From Paenibacillus endoradicis (GTDB lineage: Bacteria > Bacillota > Bacilli > Paenibacillales > Paenibacillaceae), in the NCBI RefSeq assembly GCF_024721975.1, contig NZ_JANQBB010000003.1, positions 795,720 to 859,719 of the forward strand: DNA of 64,000 bases. The letters run 5' to 3'. How positions within the stretch are numbered: the stretch's first letter is position 1; every line of letters begins with the position of its first letter. The notes below the pieces were generated by a model. It was not told where the DNA came from and did not search any database. It saw only the letters and a list, made by a program, of their open reading frames with translations. The position numbers and the translations under genes are program-made. Shown here piece after piece: positions 46,407 to 56,078 of the stretch.

Positions 46407-47453
46407 ATGAAACCATTTATTTATGACTATAGACACGAAGAATTGCAAGAATGGATGAAAGAGATCGGTGAGCCAGTTTTCCGTGCTGATCAAGTATTTG
46501 ACTGGATTTATGTGAAACGTGTAACAAGCTTTGAACAAATGACGAACTTATCTAAAAGTCTTCGTCAAGCATTAACGGATAAATTCGAATTTCTAACATT
46601 AACAGAAATTACGAAATTCGAGTCTCGAGACGGTACTGTGAAATTCTTGTTTGGTTTACAAGATAATCATGCGATTGAAACTGTTATTATGCGACATAGC
46701 TATGGAAATAGCGTATGTGTAACGACTCAAGTTGGTTGTCGTATTGGTTGTACCTTCTGTGCGTCTACACTTGGCGGTTTGAAACGTAACTTAACAGCTG
46801 GAGAAATTGTTGCTCAAGTTGTCACTTCACAAATGATGCTTGATGCTACAGGTGAGCGTGTATCTAGTATTGTTATTATGGGTTCTGGTGAACCATTTGA
46901 AAACTACGATGCTACAATGACGTTTTTACGTAATATGATTCATGAGAAGGGCTTGAATATTGGTCAACGCCATATTACCGTTTCTACTAGCGGAATTGTA
47001 CCAAGTATTTACAAATTCGCTGATGAAAACACACAAATTAATTTGGCTCTATCCATTCATGCTCCAAATGATAAGTTACGTTCTAAGCTTATGCCAGTTA
47101 ACCGACGCTTCCCATTTGATGATGTTATTGAATCGATTCGCTATTACCAAGCGAAAACAGGCCGTCGTATTTCTTTTGAATATGCGCTTATCGGCGGTGT
47201 AAACGATCAAGTGGAACATGCAGAAGAGTTAGCTAGTGTAATCAAAGATATGTTATGTCATGTTAACTTAATTCCAGTTAACCATGTACCTGAGCGAGAC
47301 TACGTACGTACTCCACGTAATGATATCTTTGAATTTGCCAGAGTATTAGAAAAAAATAACATCAATGTAACGATACGACGAGAGCAAGGTCATGATATTG
47401 CAGCTGCTTGTGGGCAATTAAGAGCCAAACATATGGAATCTACGGCGAGGTGA
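46407..47453 (+). CDS. rlmN: dual-specificity 23S rRNA/tRNA adenosine-C2 methyltransferase RlmN
   Basis: 348 residues. Radical SAM motif [11 protein letters not shown] (CxxxCxxC), the catalytic cysteine pair (first in this region, second in [11 protein letters not shown]) and the [10 protein letters not shown] and [16 protein letters not shown] segments. Methylates A2503 of 23S rRNA and A37 of some tRNAs. ATG 46407. 148 bases separate it from rsmB; TTGACA occurs twice in that gap, so an extra promoter is possible. Confidence 0.95.
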   Translation: MKPFIYDYRHEELQEWMKEIGEPVFRADQVFDWIYVKRVTSFEQMTNLSKSLRQALTDKFEFLTLTEITKFESRDGTVKFLFGLQDNHAIETVIMRHSYGNSVCVTTQVGCRIGCTFCASTLGGLKRNLTAGEIVAQVVTSQMMLDATGERVSSIVIMGSGEPFENYDATMTFLRNMIHEKGLNIGQRHITVSTSGIVPSIYKFADENTQINLALSIHAPNDKLRSKLMPVNRRFPFDDVIESIRYYQAKTGRRISFEYALIGGVNDQVEHAEELASVIKDMLCHVNLIPVNHVPERDYVRTPRNDIFEFARVLEKNNINVTIRREQGHDIAAACGQLRAKHMESTAR

Positions 47454-47459
47454 TTACGT

Positions 47460-48227
47460 TTGTTAATGGTTAGTCGCAGTGATATTGGAAGAATTCGTCA
47501 AGTGAATGAGGATTCTGCGTTAACAGGGAATATTAATGACCAACTTTCGTTTGCTATTGTAGCAGACGGAATGGGTGGTCATCAGGCTGGAGATGTTGCG
47601 AGTCAAATCGCGGTTAAAGCTTTTCAGCGTATTCTGCAGCAACATGAAGAAATTACAAATTGGAGCGCAGAAGACGGTAAACGTCTGATGCGAATTGCTA
47701 TTCGTCAAGCAAATGATGAAATATTCCAATTAGCTAAACATATGGAACAATATCATAATATGGGCACAACGATTGTTGCTGCCCTATTATGGGATCACAT
47801 GATCATTGTTGGGCATGTTGGTGATAGCCGCGCTTATCGTATCAATGAACAAGGCATCCATCAGCTAACTGAAGATCATTCTTTAGTGAATGCGTTGGTA
47901 CAATCGGGACAATTAACGGCCGAAGAGGCTGAGCATCATCCCCGAAAAAATGTATTAACCCGTGCGATCGGTACAGATGATGATGTCGAAGTAGATGTTC
48001 GTATTATCGAATGGGATAGCCGTGATATTTTGCTTTTATGTAGTGATGGCTTATCAAATCGCGTTAGCGAGTCTCAACTTCATCAAATTGTAATGAGTCA
48101 GCAACCACTTGCAACAAGTGCAGATCAATTAATTCTACTTGCTAATGAGGCTGGTGGGGAAGACAACATTACACTTGTTCTTTATGATCAAAACGGTCAT
48201 GTACAAGGAAAGGAGGAGACACTATGA
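47460..48227 (+). CDS. prpC: PP2C-type protein phosphatase PrpC
   Basis: 255 residues. PPM motifs: SRSDIGRIRQVNEDSAL, IVADGMGGHQAGDVAS, GTTIVAALLW, VGHVGDSRAYRI and LLLCSDGLSNRVSE with GGEDNITLVL. Reverses PrkC phosphorylation. TTG start at 47460 with GAGGTGA upstream; ATG 47466 is an alternative. Overlaps prkC by 4 bases. Confidence 0.94.
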   Translation: MLMVSRSDIGRIRQVNEDSALTGNINDQLSFAIVADGMGGHQAGDVASQIAVKAFQRILQQHEEITNWSAEDGKRLMRIAIRQANDEIFQLAKHMEQYHNMGTTIVAALLWDHMIIVGHVGDSRAYRINEQGIHQLTEDHSLVNALVQSGQLTAEEAEHHPRKNVLTRAIGTDDDVEVDVRIIEWDSRDILLLCSDGLSNRVSESQLHQIVMSQQPLATSADQLILLANEAGGEDNITLVLYDQNGHVQGKEETL

Positions 48228-50395
48228 TTGGACACGATCTTGCTGGTCGCTATGAGATAATTTCTCGTATAGGCGGTGGCGGAATGGCTTTAGTATATAA
48301 AGCGCATGATGTACTGCTTAATCGGAAAGTAGCGGTCAAAGTATTACGACAACAATTTGTTCATGATGAAGAGTTTATTCGTCGGTTTCGTCGTGAAGGT
48401 CAATCAGCAGCGGCACTTTCTCATCCTAATGTTGTAAGTATATATGACGTTGGTCAAGAAGAAGATATTCATTATATCGTTATGGAGTATGTAGAAGGCC
48501 ATAATTTGAATGAAATTATTGTAGAGCGAGCTCCTCTTCAAATTGAAGAAGCAGTTCACATCGCACAGCAAATATGTGAGGCGCTTGATCACGCACATAC
48601 GAATCATATTATTCATCGTGATATTAAGCCTCACAACATTCTTATTGGTAATAATGGTAGAGTGAAAGTAACTGATTTCGGTATTGCTAGAGCAGTAACT
48701 TCCTCAACGATTACACATACTGGTTCTGTTGTTGGATCTGTACATTATTTTTCACCTGAACACGCTAAAGGTGTGAATACAGGTGAGAAATCGGACTTAT
48801 ATTCTTTGGGAATCGTACTATATCAGATGTTAACTGCTCAACTCCCATTTTTTGGTGAGAGTCCAATTAGCATTGCATTGAAACATTTGCAAGATGATTT
48901 TGAAGAGCCTAGAGTTGCCAATTCGCATATTCCTCAATCAGTAGAAAATATCATTTTGAAATCAATGCGGAAAAATCCGAATGAACGCTATCATTCAGCA
49001 AAAGCAATGATGGAGGATTTAGAGACATGCCTTCAACCACATCGTCTGTATGAACCGAAAATTGTATTCAGTCAAGTAGATGAAATGCAGGAAACAAAAG
49101 TTATGCCTGCTATTCGTTCTTCGCAAATGCAAGATATGAATACTACCCGCACGCAGCAGGCAACGGGACCTGTAAGTAATACGGTGAGGATTGAAGACAC
49201 TACGGCAATGAAAACTACAGCACTGGAAGACTCTGAGCTTACAAAGAAAGAAAACAATTGGAAGAAACCATTGATTGTCGTTCTTGTAACATTAGTTTTC
49301 TTGGCTGCGTTAATATGGGGATTTTTCAAGTTATTAGATACTTGGCAAACAGACGATGTCGACATACCTTATGTTGTAGACTTGACAGAGGAACAAGCTC
49401 GTGAAGCTATTGAGGAAAAAGGTTTGAGAGTTAAAGAACCAGTAACGCGTGAAACAAGTAAGGTTGTTCCACTAGGTAACGTTATGGAGCAATCGAAGAT
49501 GAATATGAAGGTGAAGGTTGGATCTTTTATCGAATTAATTATCAGTAGCGGACCTGAGCTGAAACAACTACCTAACTATGTTGGTGGAATGAAAACAGCT
49601 ACAATTAATTCCCTTGTAGAGCTTGGTATTAAGGAGTCTCAGCTCGAATTTATCGAAGTCAACGATGACTCTGAGGTAGGTACTATACTTGAGCAGACAC
49701 CAAGTTCAGGTTCTGAAATTAATCCTGATGATGTGAAAATTACATTTACAGTAAGCTCTGGACCAGAGACGTTTGATATGCCAACTCTAGAGGGCAAAAA
49801 ATTAGCTGATGTTAAAGATATTTTGAAAGCTTATGGTTTAATACTTGAAGAAGGTAATATTAAGTATGAGGCTAGTTATTTGTTCGAAAAAGACGAAGTT
49901 ATTAGCCAAAATGTATTGCCTAATGAGAAAGTTGTTAAAGGTAGTAAAATCTCGATTGTTGTAAGTTCAGGGCAACCTAAGGATGCCAAAAACTATGTGT
50001 TTAATGTGCGTATTTCACCTGCGAACAGTGATTCTGCAAGTGAAGTGGAAATTATTTATTCCGATGCTCGTGGTGAAAATATGAAGCTTGATACACGTAC
50101 GATTACAAGTACGGTTGATATTCCAGTAACGCTTGTGCTTGACCCTGATACGGTAGCAAGAGTATCTGTAACCCGAGATGGTACGTTCATGGATATCAAA
50201 GAAATCAGATATAAAGATATTTCAAAAGGTTCAACAACTGGATTGGAAATTCCAGGTAATGTTGTTCAACCGACTGCAACACCTACAACTACAGAAACTA
50301 ACCCTACTCCACCGGGTGGGTCAGACCAAAATACGGAGGGTAACGAACATAATGAGCAAAACGAGCAATCCACGGAAACATTTGCAGAAGAATAA
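48224..50395 (+). CDS. prkC: PASTA-domain Ser/Thr kinase PrkC
   Basis: 723 residues. Kinase domain (~8-275) with GGGGMALVYKAHD, VAVKVLR (Lys), HRDIKPHNIL and DFGIARAV. One membrane segment near 345-368 (PLIVVLVTLVFLAALIWGF), then three PASTA repeats (~373-580) that bind peptidoglycan fragments, a beta-rich domain and a Thr/Pro-rich tail. In Bacillus it senses muropeptides for germination and acts on EF-G, RsgA and others. The rsgA start lies within its last codons. Confidence 0.95.
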   Translation: MIGHDLAGRYEIISRIGGGGMALVYKAHDVLLNRKVAVKVLRQQFVHDEEFIRRFRREGQSAAALSHPNVVSIYDVGQEEDIHYIVMEYVEGHNLNEIIVERAPLQIEEAVHIAQQICEALDHAHTNHIIHRDIKPHNILIGNNGRVKVTDFGIARAVTSSTITHTGSVVGSVHYFSPEHAKGVNTGEKSDLYSLGIVLYQMLTAQLPFFGESPISIALKHLQDDFEEPRVANSHIPQSVENIILKSMRKNPNERYHSAKAMMEDLETCLQPHRLYEPKIVFSQVDEMQETKVMPAIRSSQMQDMNTTRTQQATGPVSNTVRIEDTTAMKTTALEDSELTKKENNWKKPLIVVLVTLVFLAALIWGFFKLLDTWQTDDVDIPYVVDLTEEQAREAIEEKGLRVKEPVTRETSKVVPLGNVMEQSKMNMKVKVGSFIELIISSGPELKQLPNYVGGMKTATINSLVELGIKESQLEFIEVNDDSEVGTILEQTPSSGSEINPDDVKITFTVSSGPETFDMPTLEGKKLADVKDILKAYGLILEEGNIKYEASYLFEKDEVISQNVLPNEKVVKGSKISIVVSSGQPKDAKNYVFNVRISPANSDSASEVEIIYSDARGENMKLDTRTITSTVDIPVTLVLDPDTVARVSVTRDGTFMDIKEIRYKDISKGSTTGLEIPGNVVQPTATPTTTETNPTPPGGSDQNTEGNEHNEQNEQSTETFAEE

Positions 50396-51344
50396 TGAGA
50401 CAACTACAGATTCTTCCGCTAGTCTCCAGGGAGTGATTGTTAAAGCACTGAGTGGTTATTATTACGTTCAACCTCAACATGATCGGATTTCTTCTAGCAC
50501 GGTTCAATGCCGTGCTAGAGGAGTATTTAAGAACAGAGGCCTTACTCCTTTAGTAGGCGATGATGTACTCTATGTACCTACAGAAAATGGAGAAGGAACT
50601 GTTGTAGAATTACTTCCTCGTCATTCAGAATTAATACGTCCAGCTGTGGCGAATGTTGACCTTGCTATTCTCGTATTTTCTGTGCATGAGCCTGCCCTTA
50701 ATTTACAATTGTTAGATAAGTTCTTACTTCATATTGAGCATGCAGGAATTCAACCTGTTCTTTGCTTAAGCAAGCAAGATTTATCTCATGATCCCAATAG
50801 TAAGGAATCATTGCAGGAAGAGGCGCTCAAAAGTATCGAGGAAGTCACTCGCATCTACAGTAATTTAGGCTATGAAATTTATGGGACGAGTTCTGTGGAG
50901 CATGAAGGAATATCCCCTTTACATGAAAGGTTGAAAGGGCATGTATCTGTGTTTGCTGGACAATCCGGAGTAGGGAAATCTTCGCTTTTGAATGCACTAG
51001 TTCCTGGATTGACACTAGAAACCAATGAAATAAGTAATCGGCTAGGACGCGGTAAGCATACAACTCGTCATGTAGAACTTATTGATATTGGCGGGGGCTA
51101 TGTTGCAGACACGCCTGGTTTCAGCCAGCTTGATTTTACGGAGCTTGGTATTTCGGATCTTGCGTATGGTTTTATAGAAATGCGCGAGCTTGCCCCAGAG
51201 TGTAAGTTTAGAGGTTGCTCGCATGTTCAGGAGCCCGGTTGTGCCGTACTTGAACAACTTGCAGCAGGAAAGATTGAAGCAAGCAGGCATGAACATTATA
51301 TAACCTTTCTTGCAGAACTCAAAGATCAAAAACGGAGGTACTAA
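50352..51344 (+). CDS. rsgA: ribosome small subunit-dependent GTPase RsgA
   Basis: 330 residues. Circularly permuted GTPase: OB domain, then LSKQDL (G4), [14 protein letters not shown] (G1), [10 protein letters not shown] (G3) and a zinc-binding C-terminus [16 protein letters not shown]. Checks 30S maturation. ATG 50352 has GGAGGG about 11 bases upstream and overlaps prkC by 44 bases in another frame; the longer frame from 50178 is prkC shadow. Confidence 0.94.
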   Translation: MSKTSNPRKHLQKNNETTTDSSASLQGVIVKALSGYYYVQPQHDRISSSTVQCRARGVFKNRGLTPLVGDDVLYVPTENGEGTVVELLPRHSELIRPAVANVDLAILVFSVHEPALNLQLLDKFLLHIEHAGIQPVLCLSKQDLSHDPNSKESLQEEALKSIEEVTRIYSNLGYEIYGTSSVEHEGISPLHERLKGHVSVFAGQSGVGKSSLLNALVPGLTLETNEISNRLGRGKHTTRHVELIDIGGGYVADTPGFSQLDFTELGISDLAYGFIEMRELAPECKFRGCSHVQEPGCAVLEQLAAGKIEASRHEHYITFLAELKDQKRRY

Positions 51345-51349
51345 CAGTC

Positions 51350-51994
51350 ATGACTATTATTGCACCATCTATTTTATCCGCTGATTTTTCTCAATTAGGT
51401 CAAGAAATTCAATCCATAGAAGCGGCAGGAGCGGATTGGGTACATATCGATGTAATGGACGGTCACTTTGTGCCTAACCTTACATTTGGCCCTCCGGTTA
51501 TTGCTGCGGTTCGGTCTAAGACGAAACTGCCTTTTGATGTTCATCTTATGATTGAACGTCCTGACCAATACATTGCTGATTATATTGCTGCTGGCGCTGA
51601 TCGTATTACGATTCATCTGGAAGCCTGTGCTCATCTTCATAGAACAATCTATTCAATTAAGGAAAAAGGTCTTCCTGTAGGTGTAGCTCTTAATCCAGCT
51701 ACACCGGTTTCTTCGTTGATACCGATTCTTAATGATATCGATATGGTTCTTATTATGACGGTTAATCCTGGATTTGGTGGACAATCATTTATTCCGTATT
51801 CAGTAACTAAGCTTCGTGAATTACGAGCGCTCTTACAACAAGGTGAACTATCTCATATCGATGTGCAAGTAGATGGTGGTATTAATGCGCAGACAGCGCA
51901 GCTTGTTCGTGATGCAGGCGCTAATGTCCTTGTAGCGGGCAATGCTGTATTTAATGCTCCTAGTCGTGCTGAAGCTATAGCCTCATTACGTTAA
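51350..51994 (+). CDS. rpe: ribulose-phosphate 3-epimerase
   Basis: 214 residues. [42 protein letters not shown] and [10 protein letters not shown] are the RPE barrel motifs. Interconverts ribulose-5-P and xylulose-5-P. ATG 51350, 5 bases after rsgA. Confidence 0.96.
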   Translation: MTIIAPSILSADFSQLGQEIQSIEAAGADWVHIDVMDGHFVPNLTFGPPVIAAVRSKTKLPFDVHLMIERPDQYIADYIAAGADRITIHLEACAHLHRTIYSIKEKGLPVGVALNPATPVSSLIPILNDIDMVLIMTVNPGFGGQSFIPYSVTKLRELRALLQQGELSHIDVQVDGGINAQTAQLVRDAGANVLVAGNAVFNAPSRAEAIASLR

Positions 51995-52012
51995 TAGGAG
52001 GAGGTAATTCGT

Positions 52013-52285
52013 ATGAAATTTAATATTAAAACTTTCGTTTGGGTCATCTTGTACGCGATGATGGCTGGTGGAACGTTATCGTTATTTACTACGATAAGTT
52101 CGTTTATTAAATATTTGTTTTCATTATTGGCTGTCTATATCGGCGTTCGATTTTTTAGGCGCTTCGAAACGATCGGCTTACGAATTACGTTTATCGTATT
52201 AGCAATCATTATGTTCTTTATAGGTGTCTTTATTACGGTCGTTTATCAAAGTTTGACTAATCCAGACTTTTTATTAGGTCAGTAA
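52013..52285 (+). CDS. small membrane protein between rpe and spoVM
   Basis: 90 residues, about three hydrophobic segments (WVILYAMMAGGTLSLFT, IKYLFSLLAVYIGV, FIVLAIIMFFIGVFITVVY). No family recognised. Excellent RBS AGGAGGAGG, ATG 52013, 18 bases after rpe, so it belongs to this operon. It occupies the place where thiN lies in B. subtilis. Confidence 0.75.
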   Translation: MKFNIKTFVWVILYAMMAGGTLSLFTTISSFIKYLFSLLAVYIGVRFFRRFETIGLRITFIVLAIIMFFIGVFITVVYQSLTNPDFLLGQ

Positions 52286-52417
52286 TCAAAATTTGGGCTT
52301 GAAATAATCTTTCTTTGAAGCATGTGGTGGCATACGTTGCGCTCTTTTTGCATATTATGATTACAAGAGTGGAGCTCACACGGAAAATGTAACCGCGTGT
52401 TTCGAGGAGGGGTGGAC

Positions 52418-52498
52418 ATGAAGTTCTATACCATTAAATTACCTAAATTTTTGGGTGGATTTGTAAAAGCAGTGTTGAATACATTCCAAAAAAGCTAA
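52418..52498 (+). CDS. spoVM: stage V sporulation protein M
   Basis: A 26-residue peptide, start MKFYTIKLPKFLGGFVKAVL, ending FQKS. It matches SpoVM, the amphipathic helix that marks the convex forespore membrane and anchors SpoIVA. ATG 52418 behind CGAGGAGGGG. Sits next to rpmB in inverse orientation as in Bacillus. Marks the host as an endospore former. Confidence 0.95.
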   Translation: MKFYTIKLPKFLGGFVKAVLNTFQKS

Positions 52499-52554
52499 CA
52501 ACATAATGCTGGCTGTCGCAATCGCAACTCCATGGAGGCGTACAACCTTACAAC

Positions 52555-52586
52555 AAAAAAAGCACCTGAAGATTCAGGTGCTTTTG
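52555..52586. terminator. bidirectional terminator between spoVM and rpmB
   Basis: AGCACCTGAA / TTCAGGTGCT with a 2-base turn; A7 on the left (T7 for rpmB) and T4 on the right. Confidence 0.9.
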
Positions 52587-52597
52587 TCTATGGCAAA

Positions 52598-52786
52598 TTA
52601 CACACGAGTAATTTTACCAGACTTCAACGCGCGAGCGCTGATGTATACACGTTTTGGTTTACCATCCACAAGGATACGAACCTTTTGAACGTTAACTCCC
52701 CAAGTACGACGAGTTGTGTTGTTCGCGTGAGATTTGTTGTTACCACTTCCAGGCGCTTTGCCAGTTACGAAACATTTGCGGGACAT
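52598..52786 (-). CDS. rpmB: 50S ribosomal protein L28
   Basis: 62 residues, [20 protein letters not shown] start and [21 protein letters not shown] 52786 behind GAAGGAGGTG; the longer frame to 52813 is upstream of the RBS. Only the first Cys of a zinc-type set is obvious, so the Zn-independent form is likely. Confidence 0.95.
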   Translation of the reverse strand: MSRKCFVTGKAPGSGNNKSHANNTTRRTWGVNVQKVRILVDGKPKRVYISARALKSGKITRV

Positions 52787-52955
52787 AAGTACACCTCCTT
52801 CACCAAATATCAAGTGTTCTTGCTTTAACAGCTCATTGCCTTTACAGCTATGTAAAGACTATGCTACTTGAATGATTAATCATGCATATTACTTCTAATA
52901 TAAACAGACCTAAATATCGTAACATAAAGTTGATCCCTGTTCAACCTAATTCTAA

Positions 52956-52983
52956 TTGAAATGTTGTGAAATTTCACTATACT
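52956..52983 (+). promoter_or_regulatory. yloU promoter with palindrome
   Basis: TTGAAA (52956-52961), 16 bases, TATACT (52978-52983); the spacer ends in a perfect palindrome GTGAAATTTCAC (52966-52977). A second candidate, TTCAAT (52985-52990), 17 bases, TACAAT (53008-53013), lies right behind. Confidence 0.5.
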
Positions 52984-53053
52984 CTTCAATAAAATCAATG
53001 TTTATAGTACAATGTAAATTAGTCCATAATATATGGCAAGGGAGTGAATAGTT

Positions 53054-53413
53054 ATGCCGATACAATTAGATAATGATTATGGTCAGATCAATGTATCTGA
53101 TAGTTGTATTGCCACAATTGCTGGTTCTGCCGCTATGGAATGTTATGGGCTCGTAGGAATGGCTTCACGAAATGGACTTAAAGATGGACTCGCAGTGCTT
53201 CTAGGTCGAGACAATTGGACTAAGGGTGTTGAAATAAGACAAGATCAACATGGTGTATATATTGATTTGTATATTATTGTGAGTTATGGAACGAAAATTT
53301 CTGAAGTAGCGAATAATATTCGTTCTAAAGTAACCTATGTGTTAAATGATGTAATAGGCCTTGCAGTTAACGAAGTTAACATTTTCGTTCAAGATGTAAG
53401 GGTATCTACCTAG
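53054..53413 (+). CDS. yloU: Asp23/Gls24 family protein YloU
   Basis: 119 residues. INVSDSCIATIAGSAAMECY and the DLYIIVSYGTKISEVANNIR pattern are Asp23-type. Next to the fatty acid kinase gene yloV, as in most Firmicutes. ATG 53054. Paralogue of the gene at 17326. Confidence 0.9.
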   Translation: MPIQLDNDYGQINVSDSCIATIAGSAAMECYGLVGMASRNGLKDGLAVLLGRDNWTKGVEIRQDQHGVYIDLYIIVSYGTKISEVANNIRSKVTYVLNDVIGLAVNEVNIFVQDVRVST

Positions 53414-53430
53414 CAGGAAGGGGAATTTCA

Positions 53431-55176
53431 TTGGGTAAGCGAGCTATTAACGGTTCTGATTTTGCTGGAATGGCATTATTAGGAGCTGACTTACTAAAGC
53501 GAAATGCTGAACAAGTCAATGCACTTAACGTGTTTCCAGTGCCGGATGGCGATACTGGAACAAATATGAATCTAACAATGACTTCAGGAATAACTGAATT
53601 GAAAAACAAACAATCTGCTCATCTGGGGAAAACAGCTGAAGCATTATCTAAAGGACTATTGATGGGGGCGCGTGGTAATTCAGGCGTTATTCTTTCTCAA
53701 CTATTTAGAGGGTTCTCTAAGTCATTAGCGAGTGCCGAGGAAGCGACGGCTATAGATATTGCTGTTGCCCTACAACATGGTGTGGATATGGCATATAAGG
53801 CTGTTGTTAAGCCGGTAGAGGGAACAATACTTACTGTAGCGAAAGAAGCAGCGCGTCATGCTGTGCAATTTGCTCGTCGTAATACAGAAGTACTTGAATT
53901 AATGCAAGAAGTACATCAAAGAGCTTACGAAGCTTTGCAAAAAACTCCTGATCTATTACCGATTTTGAAACAAGTAGGCGTTGTTGACTCTGGTGGTCAA
54001 GGACTTGTCTATATTTATGAAGGATTTGTACAATCATTATCCGGCAATTCAGAAATTTCAGATGATCTAACCTCTGAAGCTGCACCTGCAGATGTATATG
54101 TTCCACAGCCTATACGTAACATAGTTCCAATCTCCGCTCAAGCAAAACTAGAGACTTTAGATATTGAGTTCTTCTATGACATGGAGTTTTTCATCAAGCG
54201 CAATGTATCCGGAACTTCTGTATCCGCCTTTGATGAATCCGCTTACAAGAAAGCATTATCTAAAGATGGGGACTCAATTCTAGTAATTACAGATGATGAC
54301 ATTATTAAAGTTCATGTTCATTCTCGTAAACCAGGTGATGTGTTCAATTTGTCAGTTCCATATGGTGAACTTACAGATATGCATATTCTTAATATGCGCG
54401 AACAACATCGTGAATTGCTTGAAGAAGATAGTCACCAATCGCATGCGAATTTATCAGCTGCCGAGCTGTTAGCGGGACAGGCCATTGATAATCGTCCAAC
54501 CGAGCAAGCCTTTGAGCGTGCGCCTTACGGGATGATTACCGTTGCACTTGGTGATGGGGTTGCTGAATTGTTCCGTAGTAGTGACGTGGATATCGTATTA
54601 TCCGGTGGACAGACAATGAATCCAAGCACAGAAGATTTTGTGAAAGCGATCGAAGCACTCTCTGCGGATCATATTTTCATATTCCCAAATAATAGCAATA
54701 TCATATTAGCTGCTGAACAAGCTGTGGAACTAACAGAGCGCTCTGTTACTGTAATACCTACCAAAACAATTCCGCAAGGGATTGCGGCGGTGCTTGCTTT
54801 TAAAGAAGACGAAACGCCAGAACGCAACAAAGAGTGGATGATTTCTGCTGCTAGTACGGTTGTATCAGGTCAAATTACGAAAGCGGTTCGCGATACGAGT
54901 ATTGATGGTGTAGAGATTACTGAAGGACACTATATCGGTATTAAGGAAAAATCAATTGTAACTTCTGAGGCGGAACTTCTAGATGCATGTAAGGCTCTAC
55001 TTGCAAGCATGCTTGAAGAAGAAGGGGACATTGTTACTATTCTTACAGGTGAAGGTTCATCAGATGAAATCTCAGCTTCGATTAGCGAGTGGATTAGCGA
55101 GCATTATAGCGATCTAGAAATTGAAGTGCAGCATGGTGGTCAACCGCTATATCCATATGTGTTTGCAGTCGAGTAA
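53431..55176 (+). CDS. DhaL-domain kinase YloV (fatty acid kinase FakA-like)
   Basis: 581 residues. N-terminal DhaL/DAK2 domain with VFPVPDGDTGTNMNLT (metal/nucleotide Asps) and MGARGNSGVILSQL, then the long FakA-type C-terminal region. In S. aureus FakA phosphorylates fatty acids bound to FakB. TTG start 53431 behind AAGGGGA. Followed by a DegV/FakB gene, which fits. Confidence 0.92.
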   Translation: MGKRAINGSDFAGMALLGADLLKRNAEQVNALNVFPVPDGDTGTNMNLTMTSGITELKNKQSAHLGKTAEALSKGLLMGARGNSGVILSQLFRGFSKSLASAEEATAIDIAVALQHGVDMAYKAVVKPVEGTILTVAKEAARHAVQFARRNTEVLELMQEVHQRAYEALQKTPDLLPILKQVGVVDSGGQGLVYIYEGFVQSLSGNSEISDDLTSEAAPADVYVPQPIRNIVPISAQAKLETLDIEFFYDMEFFIKRNVSGTSVSAFDESAYKKALSKDGDSILVITDDDIIKVHVHSRKPGDVFNLSVPYGELTDMHILNMREQHRELLEEDSHQSHANLSAAELLAGQAIDNRPTEQAFERAPYGMITVALGDGVAELFRSSDVDIVLSGGQTMNPSTEDFVKAIEALSADHIFIFPNNSNIILAAEQAVELTERSVTVIPTKTIPQGIAAVLAFKEDETPERNKEWMISAASTVVSGQITKAVRDTSIDGVEITEGHYIGIKEKSIVTSEAELLDACKALLASMLEEEGDIVTILTGEGSSDEISASISEWISEHYSDLEIEVQHGGQPLYPYVFAVE

Positions 55177-55213
55177 TATCAATTAAGCGATAAGGGAAGG
55201 GGAATATCGTAAA

Positions 55214-56071
55214 ATGGGAAATATTCGAATTGTAACGGATAGTACAGCAGACATTCCAGCTGATGCACGTGAGAAGTACGGCATTACTATGGTTCCACTT
55301 AAAGTATTATTCGGTGAGGAGACATTTAGAGATGCCATCGATATGACAACGGATGATTTCTATGCTCGTCTAAAAACATCCACTGTTATGCCGACAACAT
55401 CCCAGCCATCACCTGCTGAATTCAGTGATGTATATGAACGTCTTCTAGCTGAAGACCCTACAGGTCCAATTATTTCAATTCATCTTGCATCTGTTCTAAG
55501 TGGAACGTATCAATCGGCAACGATTGCTCAGTCTATGATTGAAGCTGAAGATGCAAACATTACAGTTATTGATTCAAAATCAGCATCTTACGGCAATGGT
55601 ATGCAAGTTATTCTTGCTGCTAAAATGGCTGAAGCAGGGGCTTCTGTTGAAGAAATCGTTGCTGCTATTGAAGAGAGACAGAAGAATGCAGAAATCTACT
55701 TCTTAGTGGATACGCTTGAATATTTACAAAAAGGTGGACGTATCGGCAGAGCTGCTGCTCTTATCGGTTCGTTACTTAATATTAAGCCGATTCTTTCGCT
55801 TGATGAAGTAGGAGCTGTATACTCTGCGGATAAAGCAAGAGGTAGTAAAAAAGCAATGGCTAAAATTGTTGAGTTATTGAAAGAAGCATATGGTGATGCT
55901 GAGGTTGGTCTGGTTGTCGCAAAGACAGATGATGCAACGATTGCACAAGAGCTTGAAGCACGTGTTACTGCTGAACTTAATGTGAAGGAAATCCATTATA
56001 CAGCTGTGGGTACTGTTGTAGGTACTCATACTGGACCTGGTACTTCCGCTGTATTCTTATATAAGGTGTGA
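55214..56071 (+). CDS. DegV family fatty acid-binding protein (FakB-like)
   Basis: 285 residues. IVTDSTADIPADAREKYGI, MPTTSQPSPAEF and ISIHLASVLSGTYQSA are DegV lipid-binding motifs, with KGGRIGRAAALIG in the second half. Probable FakB subunit presenting fatty acids to the upstream kinase. ATG 55214, 37 bases after yloV. Confidence 0.92.
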   Translation: MGNIRIVTDSTADIPADAREKYGITMVPLKVLFGEETFRDAIDMTTDDFYARLKTSTVMPTTSQPSPAEFSDVYERLLAEDPTGPIISIHLASVLSGTYQSATIAQSMIEAEDANITVIDSKSASYGNGMQVILAAKMAEAGASVEEIVAAIEERQKNAEIYFLVDTLEYLQKGGRIGRAAALIGSLLNIKPILSLDEVGAVYSADKARGSKKAMAKIVELLKEAYGDAEVGLVVAKTDDATIAQELEARVTAELNVKEIHYTAVGTVVGTHTGPGTSAVFLYKV

Positions 56072-56078
56072 GCTTGGA

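Noticed and set aside
50178..50351. 58-residue N-terminal extension of RsgA
   Set aside because: It is the out-of-frame reading of the prkC 3' end and no homologue begins that way.
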